32,800 nucleotides of DNA from Candidatus Izemoplasma sp. (lineage in GTDB: Bacteria > Bacillota_I > Bacilli_A > Izemoplasmatales > Izemoplasmataceae): positions 1 to 32,800 of the forward strand of contig JAOZRX010000017.1 of NCBI GenBank assembly GCA_029939945.1, written 5' to 3'. Shown piece by piece: positions 15,501 through 23,104 of this stretch (positions within the stretch are counted from its first letter, which is position 1; every line of letters starts with the position of its first letter). Made by a program: the position numbers and the translations under genes. Under the pieces are notes generated by a model that did not search any database, had not been told where the DNA came from, and saw only the letters and a list, made by a program, of their open reading frames with translations.

Positions 15501-15590
15501 AAATTATCGGGCAAACTAATGTGAAAACTTAGGACGCAAAAATATGGAGCTTCCTCAAAAATGAGATGCTTGCCGTATTTGCAGTTTTTT
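15501..15590 (+). ncRNA. c-di-GMP-I (GEMM-I) riboswitch with terminator-like platform
   Basis: The aptamer core is clear: GGGCAAAC at 15509-15516, a P1b-type hairpin with a GAAA tetraloop (15522-15525), GGACGCAAA at 15532-15540, then a second hairpin with AGC/GCT and CTC/GAG steps, ending in GCTTGCCG at 15568-15575. P1 can form between CGG at 15508-15510 and CCG at 15573-15575 and outward. GCAAAAATATGG (15536-15547) can instead pair with CCGTATTTGC (15573-15582), which is followed by TTTTTT at 15585-15590. The same 3' strand thus serves P1 or a terminator, which would make ligand binding favour read-through. The direction of control is inference; the aptamer identity is strong. It lies 55 bases before a diguanylate cyclase gene. 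Confidence 0.88.
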
Positions 15591-15602
15591 GTTAAATATT
15601 AG

Positions 15603-15630
15603 GTCCAATAATGGGCTTTTTTTATTGGAC
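15603..15630 (+). promoter_or_regulatory. Hairpin next to the cyclase ribosome binding site
   Basis: A perfect nine-base-pair stem (GTCCAATAA with TTATTGGAC) with a T-rich loop, ending just before GAAAGGA at 15632-15638. The T-run lies inside the loop, so it is not a standard terminator. It may affect translation. Confidence 0.5.
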
Positions 15631-15645
15631 AGAAAGGATTTATGT

Positions 15646-16920
15646 ATGAATGATGTATTCAAAAGACATTTGGTTATAGCTCTTCTTTTAATAGGTCTAT
15701 TAGTATTAGCTTTATACAATCTTGCTTTCTGTGTAGTTATAGTTAATCTAAGTAATATTCTCATATATTTCTTCTTTTTCCTTTTTGCATTTAATTCAAG
15801 AAAATTGTCAATGAAAAGCGGATTTATTATCTTAGCAATTGCATTTTTGTGGACAGGAATATTTGACATTTTACATTTATTTTCACTTGATAATATAAAT
15901 GTACTAAACTCAGATTCAAATGAATTACATCAATATTGGATTTCGGCAAGAATTATCGAATCAGCTTTTATACTAATAGGGTTTATTTTTTATAAGTATC
16001 TGAGAAAAGTTAATGATTTGTATATTATTGCAGTTATTTCAATAACTTTAATTCTTTTTATAATATTCTCTAATATTTTACCACCTTTATATTTTGAAGG
16101 ATCTCATACTGTGTTATTTTATGTTTTTGATATCACTGTATTACTATCTTTTCTTATCATAATCATATTTATAAAGAGTAATAAAGAATTATTTCCAGAT
16201 CATACTGTTATTGCAGTTGCAATGAGTCTAAAATTGATAAGTGAATTTCTTTATTTGCTTACTCATGGAATAGAAGGATACATAATACTCGCGCCTCAGT
16301 TAGTTAGATTAGGTGCTAATTATATACTCTTAACAAAAATTGTAATTGACTCAGTAAGGAATCCATTCAAAAGTGTTTTTAAAGTATTTGAAACAAGAGA
16401 GGAAAAACTTATTCATCTATCTAAAACTGATCAACTAACAGGCGTGCAAAACCATACTGCGATTCTAAATAGTCTAGAAAAATGTATAGATAAACAAAGA
16501 GAAGATAAAAAGAAGTCCATAAAGGATATTGCAATAATGATGCTCGATATTAACAAATTTAAAGCTATAAATGATACGTTTGGTCATCAAAAAGGTGATG
16601 AAATTCTCATAATTGTTTCATCTACTTTATATAACTCAATAGGTAGTAATGACGAAATTGGAAGATATGGTGGCGATGAGTTTCTAATTGTTCTTAAAGA
16701 TGGAAGTGATTCATACATTGATGAAACTATTATGATAATTAATGACAACATCGGTTGTTTGTCAAAAGATATAAATATGGAAATTACTCTAAGTATTGGA
16801 ATATCGGTTTCAGAAAACGAAATTTCAGCAAGTGAGTTAATTAAGCGTGCAGATTTAAAGATGTACGAAGCAAAAAAACATCTTTCAAAAAACTATATTA
16901 AATGGTCGAAAAGAGATTAG
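15646..16920 (+). CDS. Membrane diguanylate cyclase (MASE3-like sensor plus GGDEF)
   Basis: A 424-aa protein. Residues 1-235 hold about eight membrane helices resembling a MASE3-type sensor domain (HQYWISARIIES, residues 95-106). A GGDEF domain follows from about residue 258. The active site reads GRYGGDEFL with GGDEF at 342-346, and the metal-binding DINKF (301-305) and NDTFGHQKGDE are intact, so it should make c-di-GMP from two GTP. The inhibitory I-site (RxxD, nine residues before GGDEF) reads GSND, with Gly333 for Arg, so product inhibition is probably lost. The ATG at 15646 follows GAAAGGA; an upstream TTG lies inside the riboswitch and is rejected. Confidence 0.9.
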   Translation: MNDVFKRHLVIALLLIGLLVLALYNLAFCVVIVNLSNILIYFFFFLFAFNSRKLSMKSGFIILAIAFLWTGIFDILHLFSLDNINVLNSDSNELHQYWISARIIESAFILIGFIFYKYLRKVNDLYIIAVISITLILFIIFSNILPPLYFEGSHTVLFYVFDITVLLSFLIIIIFIKSNKELFPDHTVIAVAMSLKLISEFLYLLTHGIEGYIILAPQLVRLGANYILLTKIVIDSVRNPFKSVFKVFETREEKLIHLSKTDQLTGVQNHTAILNSLEKCIDKQREDKKKSIKDIAIMMLDINKFKAINDTFGHQKGDEILIIVSSTLYNSIGSNDEIGRYGGDEFLIVLKDGSDSYIDETIMIINDNIGCLSKDINMEITLSIGISVSENEISASELIKRADLKMYEAKKHLSKNYIKWSKRD

Positions 16921-16939
16921 TACTATAGAATATTTATTT

Positions 16940-16968
16940 TTCATATAAACAGTAATCTATGTTATAAT
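16940..16968 (+). promoter_or_regulatory. Promoter of the PAS-GGDEF gene
   Basis: TTCATA at 16940-16945, a 17-base spacer and an extended -10, TGTTATAAT, ending at 16968. It gives an mRNA leader of about 100 bases. No T-tailed hairpin separates it from the first cyclase gene. Confidence 0.7.
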
Positions 16969-16975
16969 CTATCTA

Positions 16976-17077
16976 TATTTAACATTATTTTCATTTTAGG
17001 AAATATAGGAGTAATTGTTGAAACTTACCCAATAATAGCCAGGGAAATTTAAAGATTACCCTTAGAAGAGGTGCATT
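16976..17077 (+). promoter_or_regulatory. Unassigned leader with two competing pairings
   Basis: GGAGTAA at 17008-17014 can pair with TTACCC at 17025-17030 or with the identical TTACCC at 17056-17061, next to the ribosome binding site AGAAGAGGTG (17065-17074). AGGG (17041-17044) can also pair with CCCT (17059-17062). I do not recognise a known riboswitch class; the GEMM core motifs are absent. Confidence 0.35.
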
Positions 17078-17977
17078 ATGCAAAGTAAAGATTACCATGA
17101 AATACTATCTTATATGTATGAAGGAGTTTATGTTGTTGATAAACAACGTAAAATTATTTTTTGGAATTCAGGTAGTGAACAAATTACGGGATATAAGCAA
17201 GAAGAAGTTTTAAATAGACATTGTCATGATAATATATTACAACATGTAACAGAAGATGGAACAGAGTTATGCTTTGGAGGATGTCCACTTCACCATACCT
17301 TAGCAACTGGAGAAGTAATGGAAGCTGAAGTGTTTTTGCATCATAAAGAAGGTCATCGTGTTCCAGTTACTGTCAAAGCTATACCAGTTTACGATGAAGA
17401 GAAAAATATTGTTGCTGCTATTGAAGTATTTACTGATTCTCGATATAAAAAGACAACTTATGAAGAAAATAGAAAATTAAAAGAGATGTTAACAATTGAT
17501 GATTTAACTGGAATTGCAAATAGAAGATATCTTGATTTTTATCTTTCAAATATAAGAATAGAAAATGAAGAATTTGATGTGCCATTCGGAATACTATTCT
17601 TTGATATTGATTTTTTTAAAAAAGTAAATGATACTCATGGGCATATTATTGGAGATGAAATACTAAAATTAGTATCAAAAACTGTGCAGGCAAGTTTAAG
17701 AAACGATGATAAAATAGGAAGATGGGGCGGTGAAGAGTTTATTGCAGTTATTAAAGTTGATAATAATGAAGAACTATTAAGAATTGCAGAAAAACTTAAA
17801 TTACTAGTTTCTCAATCATTTTATGAGATGGAAGATAAATCAAAATTAAGTGTCACAGTTTCTATTGGAGGAACACTGTTTGAAAAAGGTGAGACCATAG
17901 AAGAATTAATTGCAAGAGCAGATGCTAATATGTATAACTCGAAGGATTCTGGAAGAAATAAAGTAACAATTAAATAG
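17078..17977 (+). CDS. PAS-GGDEF diguanylate cyclase
   Basis: A 299-aa soluble protein. Residues 1-120 form a PAS domain (KQRKIIFWNSGSEQITGYKQ) with a short Cys/His insert (LCFGGCPLHHTLATGE) found in a subgroup of PAS-GGDEF proteins. A GGDEF domain follows from about residue 138 with DIDFFKKVNDTHGH, GGEEF at 217-221 and the ending RADANMYNSKDSGRNKV. The I-site is present as RNDD (208-211), so it should be inhibited by its product, unlike the cyclase encoded upstream. There is no membrane segment. GAGGTG precedes the ATG, and the stop lies in a terminator. The signal bound by the PAS domain is unknown; heme or metal through the Cys/His insert is a guess. Confidence 0.92.
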   Translation: MQSKDYHEILSYMYEGVYVVDKQRKIIFWNSGSEQITGYKQEEVLNRHCHDNILQHVTEDGTELCFGGCPLHHTLATGEVMEAEVFLHHKEGHRVPVTVKAIPVYDEEKNIVAAIEVFTDSRYKKTTYEENRKLKEMLTIDDLTGIANRRYLDFYLSNIRIENEEFDVPFGILFFDIDFFKKVNDTHGHIIGDEILKLVSKTVQASLRNDDKIGRWGGEEFIAVIKVDNNEELLRIAEKLKLLVSQSFYEMEDKSKLSVTVSIGGTLFEKGETIEELIARADANMYNSKDSGRNKVTIK

Positions 17978-18000
17978 GCTAAAACTTAGCCTATTTTTTT
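17972..18000 (+). terminator. Intrinsic terminator
   Basis: An eleven-base-pair stem, AAATAGGCTAA with TTAGCCTATTT, then T residues. It overlaps the stop codon of the PAS-GGDEF gene. Confidence 0.92.
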
Positions 18001-18007
18001 ATTGATA

Positions 18008-18036
18008 ATGACATAGAAGGTTTAATATGATACAAT
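18008..18036 (+). promoter_or_regulatory. Vegetative promoter of ackA
   Basis: ATGACA (-35, 18008-18013), a 17-base spacer and TGATACAAT, an extended -10 ending at 18036. This is among the best promoter matches in the window. Confidence 0.8.
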
Positions 18037-18080
18037 CGTAAATGGTAGTAATCAAAATTAAATCTACGAGGAGTGTTATC

Positions 18081-19265
18081 ATGAAAATAATGGCTGTAAA
18101 TGCTGGTAGTTCATCTTTAAAATTTCAATTACTTGAAATGCCATCTGAAAAAGTATTAATTAGTGGAATAGTTGAAAGAATAGGAATGGAAAACTCAGCT
18201 ATCAAAATTAAGACTAATGGTAAAAAAATTGAGGAATTAGTAAGTGTTAAAGATCATAGTGTAGGAGTTCAATTAGTTTTAGAGAAACTTATCGAACTAA
18301 AAGTTGTTTCTACAATTAAAGAGATTGAAGGAGTAGGACATAGAGTAGTGCACGGTGGAGAAATGTTTAGTGACTCAGTTGTAATTACTGATGAAGTTAT
18401 TAAAGCAATCGAGGATGTTAGTGATTTAGCTCCTTTACATAATCCAGCCAATTTAACTGGTATAAAAGCAGTTCAAAGTGCTTTGCCTCATATTCAAGGA
18501 GTTGCAGTATTCGATACAGCATTTCATCAAACAATGAAAGAAGAAGAATACTTATACGGTGTACCATATGATTGGTATGAAAAATACGGTGTTAGAAAAT
18601 ATGGATTCCATGGTACTTCTCATAAATACGTAAGCTTAAAAGTAGCAGAAATAATGGGCAAAAAACCTGAAGATATAAATGTAATTGTTCTCCATCTGGG
18701 TAACGGAGCTAGTTTATGTGCTGTAAAAGGCGGAGTTAGTGTAGACACTTCAATGGGATTCACTCCACTAGCTGGTATTTTAATGGGAACAAGAAGTGGA
18801 GATATTGATCCAGCAATAGTTGAATTCATTTCTGAAAAAGAAAATAAAACTGTTAAAGAAGTAGTTTCTGATTTAAATAAAAAATCAGGATATATTGGAA
18901 TTAGTAGAATTTCAAGTGATTCAAGAGATTTATGGACAGCAGCTCACGCTGGGGATAAACAAAGTTTATTAGCAGTGAAAAAACAAGTTAAAATGATTTG
19001 TGATTATATAGCTGCGTACTATGTTACAATGGGCTCAGTAGATGCAATATGCTTTACAGCTGGTGTTGGTGAAAATGCTATATTCACAAGACAACTAATA
19101 GCTAAAAGATTGGCACCACTAGGTGTTAAGATAGATGAAGAAAGAAATTTCGTAAGAGGAATAGAAAGATTAATATCAACTGATGACTCAAAAATCAAAT
19201 TGTACTTGCTTCCTACCAATGAAGAAGTTATGATTGCGAGAGACACTTTAAGATTATCAAAATAA
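18081..19265 (+). CDS. ackA: Acetate kinase
   Basis: A 394-aa enzyme of normal length for acetate kinase. It converts acetyl phosphate and ADP to acetate and ATP, the ATP-forming step of acetate fermentation. The signatures are complete: VNAGSSSLKFQ at the N-terminus, GHRVVHGGE, FDTAFHQTM, YGFHGTSHKYVS, HLGNGASLCAV and MGTRSGDIDP. The ATG at 18081 follows GAGGAGTG at 18068-18075; an upstream ATG in frame lacks a site. No phosphotransacetylase gene is adjacent. It is a single-gene unit with its own promoter and terminator. Confidence 0.97.
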   Translation: MKIMAVNAGSSSLKFQLLEMPSEKVLISGIVERIGMENSAIKIKTNGKKIEELVSVKDHSVGVQLVLEKLIELKVVSTIKEIEGVGHRVVHGGEMFSDSVVITDEVIKAIEDVSDLAPLHNPANLTGIKAVQSALPHIQGVAVFDTAFHQTMKEEEYLYGVPYDWYEKYGVRKYGFHGTSHKYVSLKVAEIMGKKPEDINVIVLHLGNGASLCAVKGGVSVDTSMGFTPLAGILMGTRSGDIDPAIVEFISEKENKTVKEVVSDLNKKSGYIGISRISSDSRDLWTAAHAGDKQSLLAVKKQVKMICDYIAAYYVTMGSVDAICFTAGVGENAIFTRQLIAKRLAPLGVKIDEERNFVRGIERLISTDDSKIKLYLLPTNEEVMIARDTLRLSK

Positions 19266-19290
19266 GCAGGAATTCATTCTTGCTTTTTTT
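19264..19290 (+). terminator. Intrinsic terminator of ackA
   Basis: AAGCAGGAA with TTCTTGCTT (one G-U pair) and a T-run. Confidence 0.88.
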
Positions 19291-19303
19291 TACATTTTTT
19301 TGG

Positions 19304-19312
19304 TGGTATAAT
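19304..19312 (+). promoter_or_regulatory. Extended -10 promoter of the B3/B4 gene
   Basis: TGGTATAAT, 30 bases before the start codon; the upstream T-tract offers no clear -35. Confidence 0.65.
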
Positions 19313-19342
19313 AGTAACAAGTAAGATTTTAGGAGCGAGATT

Positions 19343-19996
19343 ATGGACATTGTAATTAGTGAAAAAATAGCAAATATAGTAGATTCTTTTAATGTCGGTG
19401 TAATAGAGTTTGATGCTGAAGTATATGAAGAGAAGAAAATTGATAAATATATTGAGCAAATTGAGTCTGAAATCAAGAATAATATAGATATTCTTGACGT
19501 GGTTAATCTAGATATTATTAAGAATGGAAGAAATGCATATAAAAAATTCGGTAAAGATCCAAGTCGTTATAGATTAGCAGTAGAATCCCTTTATAGAAGA
19601 TTATCAAAGGGTAATAGATTGTATAGAATTAATAATGTTGTAGACCTTGGAAATTTGATTTCACTGAAATCTAGAAGGTCAGTAGCTGTTCTAGATTACG
19701 ATAAAATTGAAGGAAATATTCTTATAAGATTGGGACTTGAGTCAGATATTTTTCGTGGTATTGGGAGAGGTAAAATAAACATTAAAGACATCCCGGTTTA
19801 TGTTGATAATATTGGTCCTTTTGGTTCAACAACAAGTGATACTGAAAGAACAATGATATCTGCTGATACTTCAAAGATCTTGTTATTTATAATATCATTC
19901 AATGGGGAAAACAATTTACTTGAAGAATTAGAATATACCAAGGATCTATATGAGAAATTTGCAAAAGGTAAAAACTTTAAGACTTATATAATATAA
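19343..19996 (+). CDS. B3/B4 tRNA-binding domain protein
   Basis: A 217-aa stand-alone protein related to the B3/B4 editing domain of phenylalanyl-tRNA synthetase beta chain (COG3382-like). The recognisable core runs from GRNAYKKFGKDPSRYRLAVE through RINNVVDLGNLISLKSRRS to GPFGSTTSDTERT. Such free-standing proteins may hydrolyse mischarged aminoacyl-tRNA, but most are uncharacterised. AGGAGCGAG at 19331-19339 is the ribosome binding site. It is convergent with a peptidase gene and shares a terminator with it. Confidence 0.82.
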   Translation: MDIVISEKIANIVDSFNVGVIEFDAEVYEEKKIDKYIEQIESEIKNNIDILDVVNLDIIKNGRNAYKKFGKDPSRYRLAVESLYRRLSKGNRLYRINNVVDLGNLISLKSRRSVAVLDYDKIEGNILIRLGLESDIFRGIGRGKINIKDIPVYVDNIGPFGSTTSDTERTMISADTSKILLFIISFNGENNLLEELEYTKDLYEKFAKGKNFKTYII

Positions 19997-20026
19997 AACT
20001 CATTTCAAATGAAATGAGTTTTATAT
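19991..20026. terminator. Bidirectional terminator
   Basis: A sixteen-base-pair perfect stem (19991-20006 with 20011-20026) around the loop AAAT. The stop codons of both convergent genes lie inside the stem. Confidence 0.92.
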
Positions 20027-21112
20027 TTCTTTATACTGGATTATTCCTTTCATTGCCTGTATGAAGTCTAATTCAGCTTTCTTCCGCCATTTCTTACTAC
20101 TTGGTAAGAATTGCTCTTTGATTAATTTAAGTGAGAATTCTTTAAATTTTGGTGTTTGCTCTTCAAAGTAAGTATTATTTTCAAAAACTAAAGCTTTGAG
20201 GCTAGAAATTGAGTTTGTAATAGATTCCCCTAAAGTACCAAATTCAAAGCAAGTTGCATATAATTTACATTTTTCCCTATTTATTTTGTGAGAATCATAC
20301 GTTATTTCTAACATATCTCCCTCTACTTCATAAAACTCTTCAGCATTTAGCCCTAAAATAAGGGGATAGTTAATTTCTTTAATCATATCTTTTGTTGATG
20401 TTTTTTCGTGCTTAGAGTTTACGATACTCATTTGATATCTTGGTCCATATCCAGTGTGTAGGTCTATCCATACAACATTATTAACGTCTTTGAATACTTT
20501 ATCTAGTTCTGAAAGTATAAATTTAGTAGTATTTTGAAATTCTACACCTGAATAACATATTCCCTCTTTAAGAATCTTTTGACCTAATAATGTCGCCTCT
20601 TTTAAATGGGAAGTCCCATATTTAATTACTAACTTTGATAGTTCCTTATAGAAGCTTATATTAGCCGTTTTAATACCTTTATATATTCTTGGAGTAAAAA
20701 AATCTGTGATCTTCTCAAAACCATTATTCTCACTTTGAAAATTATTTTTTGAGAAATTTCTATTTAAATCAACATTGGTTTCATTTGTTCTGCGGAAATT
20801 TTTAATTCCATATGGATTTAATCCATGATATATAAGAATTTCAGTATCTTCTTTCAATGTTGCTATTAACTCTTTAAAAAAAGTTTTTAAACAAGCATGT
20901 CCTACATATCCTTCGATTCCATGTAGACCAGTGCTTAATATTAAACGGTTATTAGCTCTTTTTTTACTTTTTATTGTTATTATATCAATCGATAGGTCAT
21001 CAATAATAGGATATTTCTTTGTTAAGACGTGATATCCTAGCTCTTTTAAGGATGTTGTCTCTCTTGCTAAATCATTTTTCATTTCTTCATAATTTTCAGC
21101 ATAAGTAAACAT
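20021..21112 (-). CDS. DUF2817 / M14-like metallopeptidase
   Basis: A 363-aa protein of the DUF2817 family, related to M14 zinc carboxypeptidases. Probable zinc ligands are H64 and E67 in STGLHGIEGYVGH and H219 in WIDLHTGYGP. E290 in CFEFGTLG is the likely general base. NETNVDLNRNF also fits the M14 core. There is no signal peptide or membrane helix, so it probably acts in the cytoplasm; the substrate is unknown. The ATG at 21112 follows GAGGAGG; an in-frame ATG further upstream would add 20 residues but lacks a good site. It is divergently transcribed from the HU-domain gene. Confidence 0.8.
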   Translation of the reverse strand: MFTYAENYEEMKNDLARETTSLKELGYHVLTKKYPIIDDLSIDIITIKSKKRANNRLILSTGLHGIEGYVGHACLKTFFKELIATLKEDTEILIYHGLNPYGIKNFRRTNETNVDLNRNFSKNNFQSENNGFEKITDFFTPRIYKGIKTANISFYKELSKLVIKYGTSHLKEATLLGQKILKEGICYSGVEFQNTTKFILSELDKVFKDVNNVVWIDLHTGYGPRYQMSIVNSKHEKTSTKDMIKEINYPLILGLNAEEFYEVEGDMLEITYDSHKINREKCKLYATCFEFGTLGESITNSISSLKALVFENNTYFEEQTPKFKEFSLKLIKEQFLPSSKKWRKKAELDFIQAMKGIIQYKEI

Positions 21113-21133
21113 ATTTCGCCTCCTCATGACTAA

Positions 21134-21142
21134 ATTATAACA
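21134..21142 (-). promoter_or_regulatory. Extended -10 promoter of the peptidase gene
   Basis: On the - strand the sequence reads TGTTATAAT, with GAGGAGG and the start codon just downstream. Confidence 0.65.
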
Positions 21143-21207
21143 TTTCTGTATATAAATTTTGCATATTTTCAAAAAAACAGTACTTTTTTTTGTTTTTTGA
21201 CCATAAA

Positions 21208-21216
21208 TGGTATAAA
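21208..21216 (+). promoter_or_regulatory. Extended -10 promoter of the HU-domain gene
   Basis: TGGTATAAA lies 25 bases before the start codon. The region upstream is a T-tract, and no good -35 is seen. Confidence 0.55.
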
Positions 21217-21240
21217 ATATATATGACTAGGGGTGGTTAT

Positions 21241-23007
21241 ATGTCTAAGACTGAATTACTATTACAAAAATTACTTAATATTTCGTTATTTGTAACAATT
21301 GTTTCTTTTGTTCTTTTAGTTATAGATCTCTTGTTTGCTATGACACAAGATGCAATTGACTGTGGTACAAGTAGTTTTTTATGTACTGTCTCTAATGAAC
21401 ATATATTTTTTAAATCAACTTTATGGACATTATTTATAATAATGGCTGTCTTTTTAATTGCAGCTAGAGTATTTTATACAATACTTCAAAGAGAGTCTAA
21501 ATTAGTTGACGTAAATGAATATCGAGATAGATTAGTTAAAAAAGAGGAAATGTCTTTCTCTCAAACTAAAATATATAGCGATATTATTAAAACAAAAAAA
21601 TCGAGATATTCTGAAATGTTCTTAAATAGCGAAGAAGAGGATGAAGTTATACTTGATGACGATCTTTCAGCCGACGATTCAACAAATCTTAAAGACACAA
21701 TTAAAGATATCAAATTACCATTCTTCGCAAGAAAGAAACTTGAAGAATCAATGAAAAAAGACGAAATAAGTAGAGAAGATGACAGTGAAGAAGAGGATGA
21801 AGTACTTGATGACTATACATACTCATTAAAACCAACATTCTTGGAAAGACTTAAAAATATAAACTGGTTATTCTGGAAAAAAGAAAAATTAGATGAAGAT
21901 GGAAATGTAATAGAGAAGGAAAAAGGACCTAAGACTCCATTTAAGGAAAAAATTAGAAATATAAACTGGTTATTCTGGAAAAAAGAAGAATTAGACGAAG
22001 ATGGAAATGTAATTGAGAAAATAAAAGATGATAAAGATAAACCTACTTTCATAGAAAAACTTAAAAGTATTAATTGGCTATTTTGGAAAAAGGAAAAGTT
22101 TGATGAAGATGGAAATGCTATTAAAAAGAAAAAAGGACCTAAAATACCTTTCTTTGAAAAGGTCAAAAGTATTAATTGGCTATTTTGGAAGAAAGAAAAA
22201 ACAGAAAAACAACAGGAAATTGATGATAAATTTATCGATGAAGAAGAAATTGATAAAGAAACAAGAAAGTCAGTAGTTAAGTCAAGTTCTAAGGACGACC
22301 AAATAAAAGGAATATCTAAAGTTGAGGATAAGACAGAGAAGATAGACAAGTCAACAGATAAGAAAGTACTTCAGAGCCGTCTACACAAAGGTAATCTTGT
22401 TGCTGCTGATTCAAAACCAGAATCTATCAAAGAAGAAATAACTGTTAAAGTTAAAAAAACAATTATAAAAAAAGAACATAAACCAGCAATTGAAGAACAA
22501 AAATCAAAAGCAAAAGCAAAAGCAAAAGATAAAACACCTGAAAAGATTAAAGAGAAACAACATAAAGTTGAAGTTAAAGAATTAACTCCAGAACTATTGG
22601 TTAAAGAAGAAAAAGTTGAAGTTAAGGAAGTAGCTCCAATTGTTACAACAAAGATTGAAGAAAAAGAGGAGGGAAACCCAACTAAAAAAGTGGAAACTCC
22701 TAAGCCTAAAAAAGCGAAAGTTATTGTACAAACTAAAACGAAAGTAGATATTATTAATCAAATATTTGAAGACAGTGGTTTAAGTAAGAATAAGAGTAAT
22801 AAATTCTTAGGTACATTTAGTAAGGTTATAACTGAAGAACTTTCGAAAAATGGTGAAGTTGATTTAACTGGAATAGGAACTATCATCACAATACTAATGC
22901 CGGCTAAAGAAGCCGTTAATCCTCAAACGAAACAAAAGATAACTGTGCCTGCACATCATCAAGTAAGATTCCGCTTTTCAGACGATTTTAAGAATAAATT
23001 TATGTAA
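21241..23007 (+). CDS. Membrane-anchored protein with Trp-rich repeats and a C-terminal HU/IHF domain
   Basis: A 588-aa protein I do not recognise as a whole. Residues about 12-34 and 57-82 are membrane helices, with a short loop holding Cys41 and Cys48. The long C-terminal part should then be cytoplasmic. Residues about 130-190 include two acidic stretches with EEEDEV. Residues 198-320 are four tandem repeats containing INWLFWKKE. A long Lys/Glu-rich linker follows (about 320-500). Residues 501-588 form an HU/IHF-like domain: KVDIINQIFEDSGLSKNKSN, a GIGT turn and NPQTKQKITVPAHHQVRF, which fits the HU arm (NPxTGxxxxIPA). The ATG at 21241 has AGGGGTGG upstream. A DNA-to-membrane tether is a reasonable inference. 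Confidence 0.82.
   Translation: MSKTELLLQKLLNISLFVTIVSFVLLVIDLLFAMTQDAIDCGTSSFLCTVSNEHIFFKSTLWTLFIIMAVFLIAARVFYTILQRESKLVDVNEYRDRLVKKEEMSFSQTKIYSDIIKTKKSRYSEMFLNSEEEDEVILDDDLSADDSTNLKDTIKDIKLPFFARKKLEESMKKDEISREDDSEEEDEVLDDYTYSLKPTFLERLKNINWLFWKKEKLDEDGNVIEKEKGPKTPFKEKIRNINWLFWKKEELDEDGNVIEKIKDDKDKPTFIEKLKSINWLFWKKEKFDEDGNAIKKKKGPKIPFFEKVKSINWLFWKKEKTEKQQEIDDKFIDEEEIDKETRKSVVKSSSKDDQIKGISKVEDKTEKIDKSTDKKVLQSRLHKGNLVAADSKPESIKEEITVKVKKTIIKKEHKPAIEEQKSKAKAKAKDKTPEKIKEKQHKVEVKELTPELLVKEEKVEVKEVAPIVTTKIEEKEEGNPTKKVETPKPKKAKVIVQTKTKVDIINQIFEDSGLSKNKSNKFLGTFSKVITEELSKNGEVDLTGIGTIITILMPAKEAVNPQTKQKITVPAHHQVRFRFSDDFKNKFM
21832..22200 (+). repeat. Four tandem coding repeats with the INWLFWKKE core
   Basis: Units of 34, 36, 34 and about 19 codons, each starting P-x-F-x-E-K or similar and containing INWLFWKKE. 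The first three continue with DEDGN and a charged tail. The DNA is also partly conserved (ATAAACTGGTTATTCTGG in copies 1-2 and ATTAATTGGCTATTTTGG in copies 3-4). This suggests two rounds of duplication. Confidence 0.9.
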
Positions 23008-23008
23008 C

Positions 23009-23040
23009 AAAAAAGGACGAGATTTTCTTGTCCTTTTTTT
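23009..23040 (+). terminator. Intrinsic terminator
   Basis: AAAAAAGGACGAGA with TCTTGTCCTTTTTT (one G-U pair), a 3-base loop and a T tail, two bases past the stop of the HU-domain gene. Confidence 0.92.
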
Positions 23041-23051
23041 AAAAAATTAAC

Positions 23052-23079
23052 TTGGAATTTTAAATTAATATGGTATTAT
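23052..23079 (+). promoter_or_regulatory. Promoter of the glycine cleavage operon
   Basis: TTGGAA at 23052-23057, a 16-base spacer and TGGTATTAT, an extended -10 ending at 23079. The start codon follows 26 bases later, so there is no room for a glycine riboswitch. Confidence 0.65.
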
Positions 23080-23104
23080 TATGTTGTAGAGAGATGGTGA
23101 TGAA

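Noticed and set aside
16976-17077. A second GEMM-I riboswitch
   Set aside because: There is a similar small hairpin with a GAA-containing loop, but the conserved GGGCAAAC and GACGCAAA segments are missing.
21813-22349. A 178-codon antisense frame under the repeats
   Set aside because: It is the Ser/Phe-rich mirror of the Lys/Glu-rich repeat coding sequence, with no start signals.
23041-23104. A glycine riboswitch before the glycine cleavage operon
   Set aside because: Only 26 bases lie between the -10 and the start codon, and no tandem aptamer motifs are seen.
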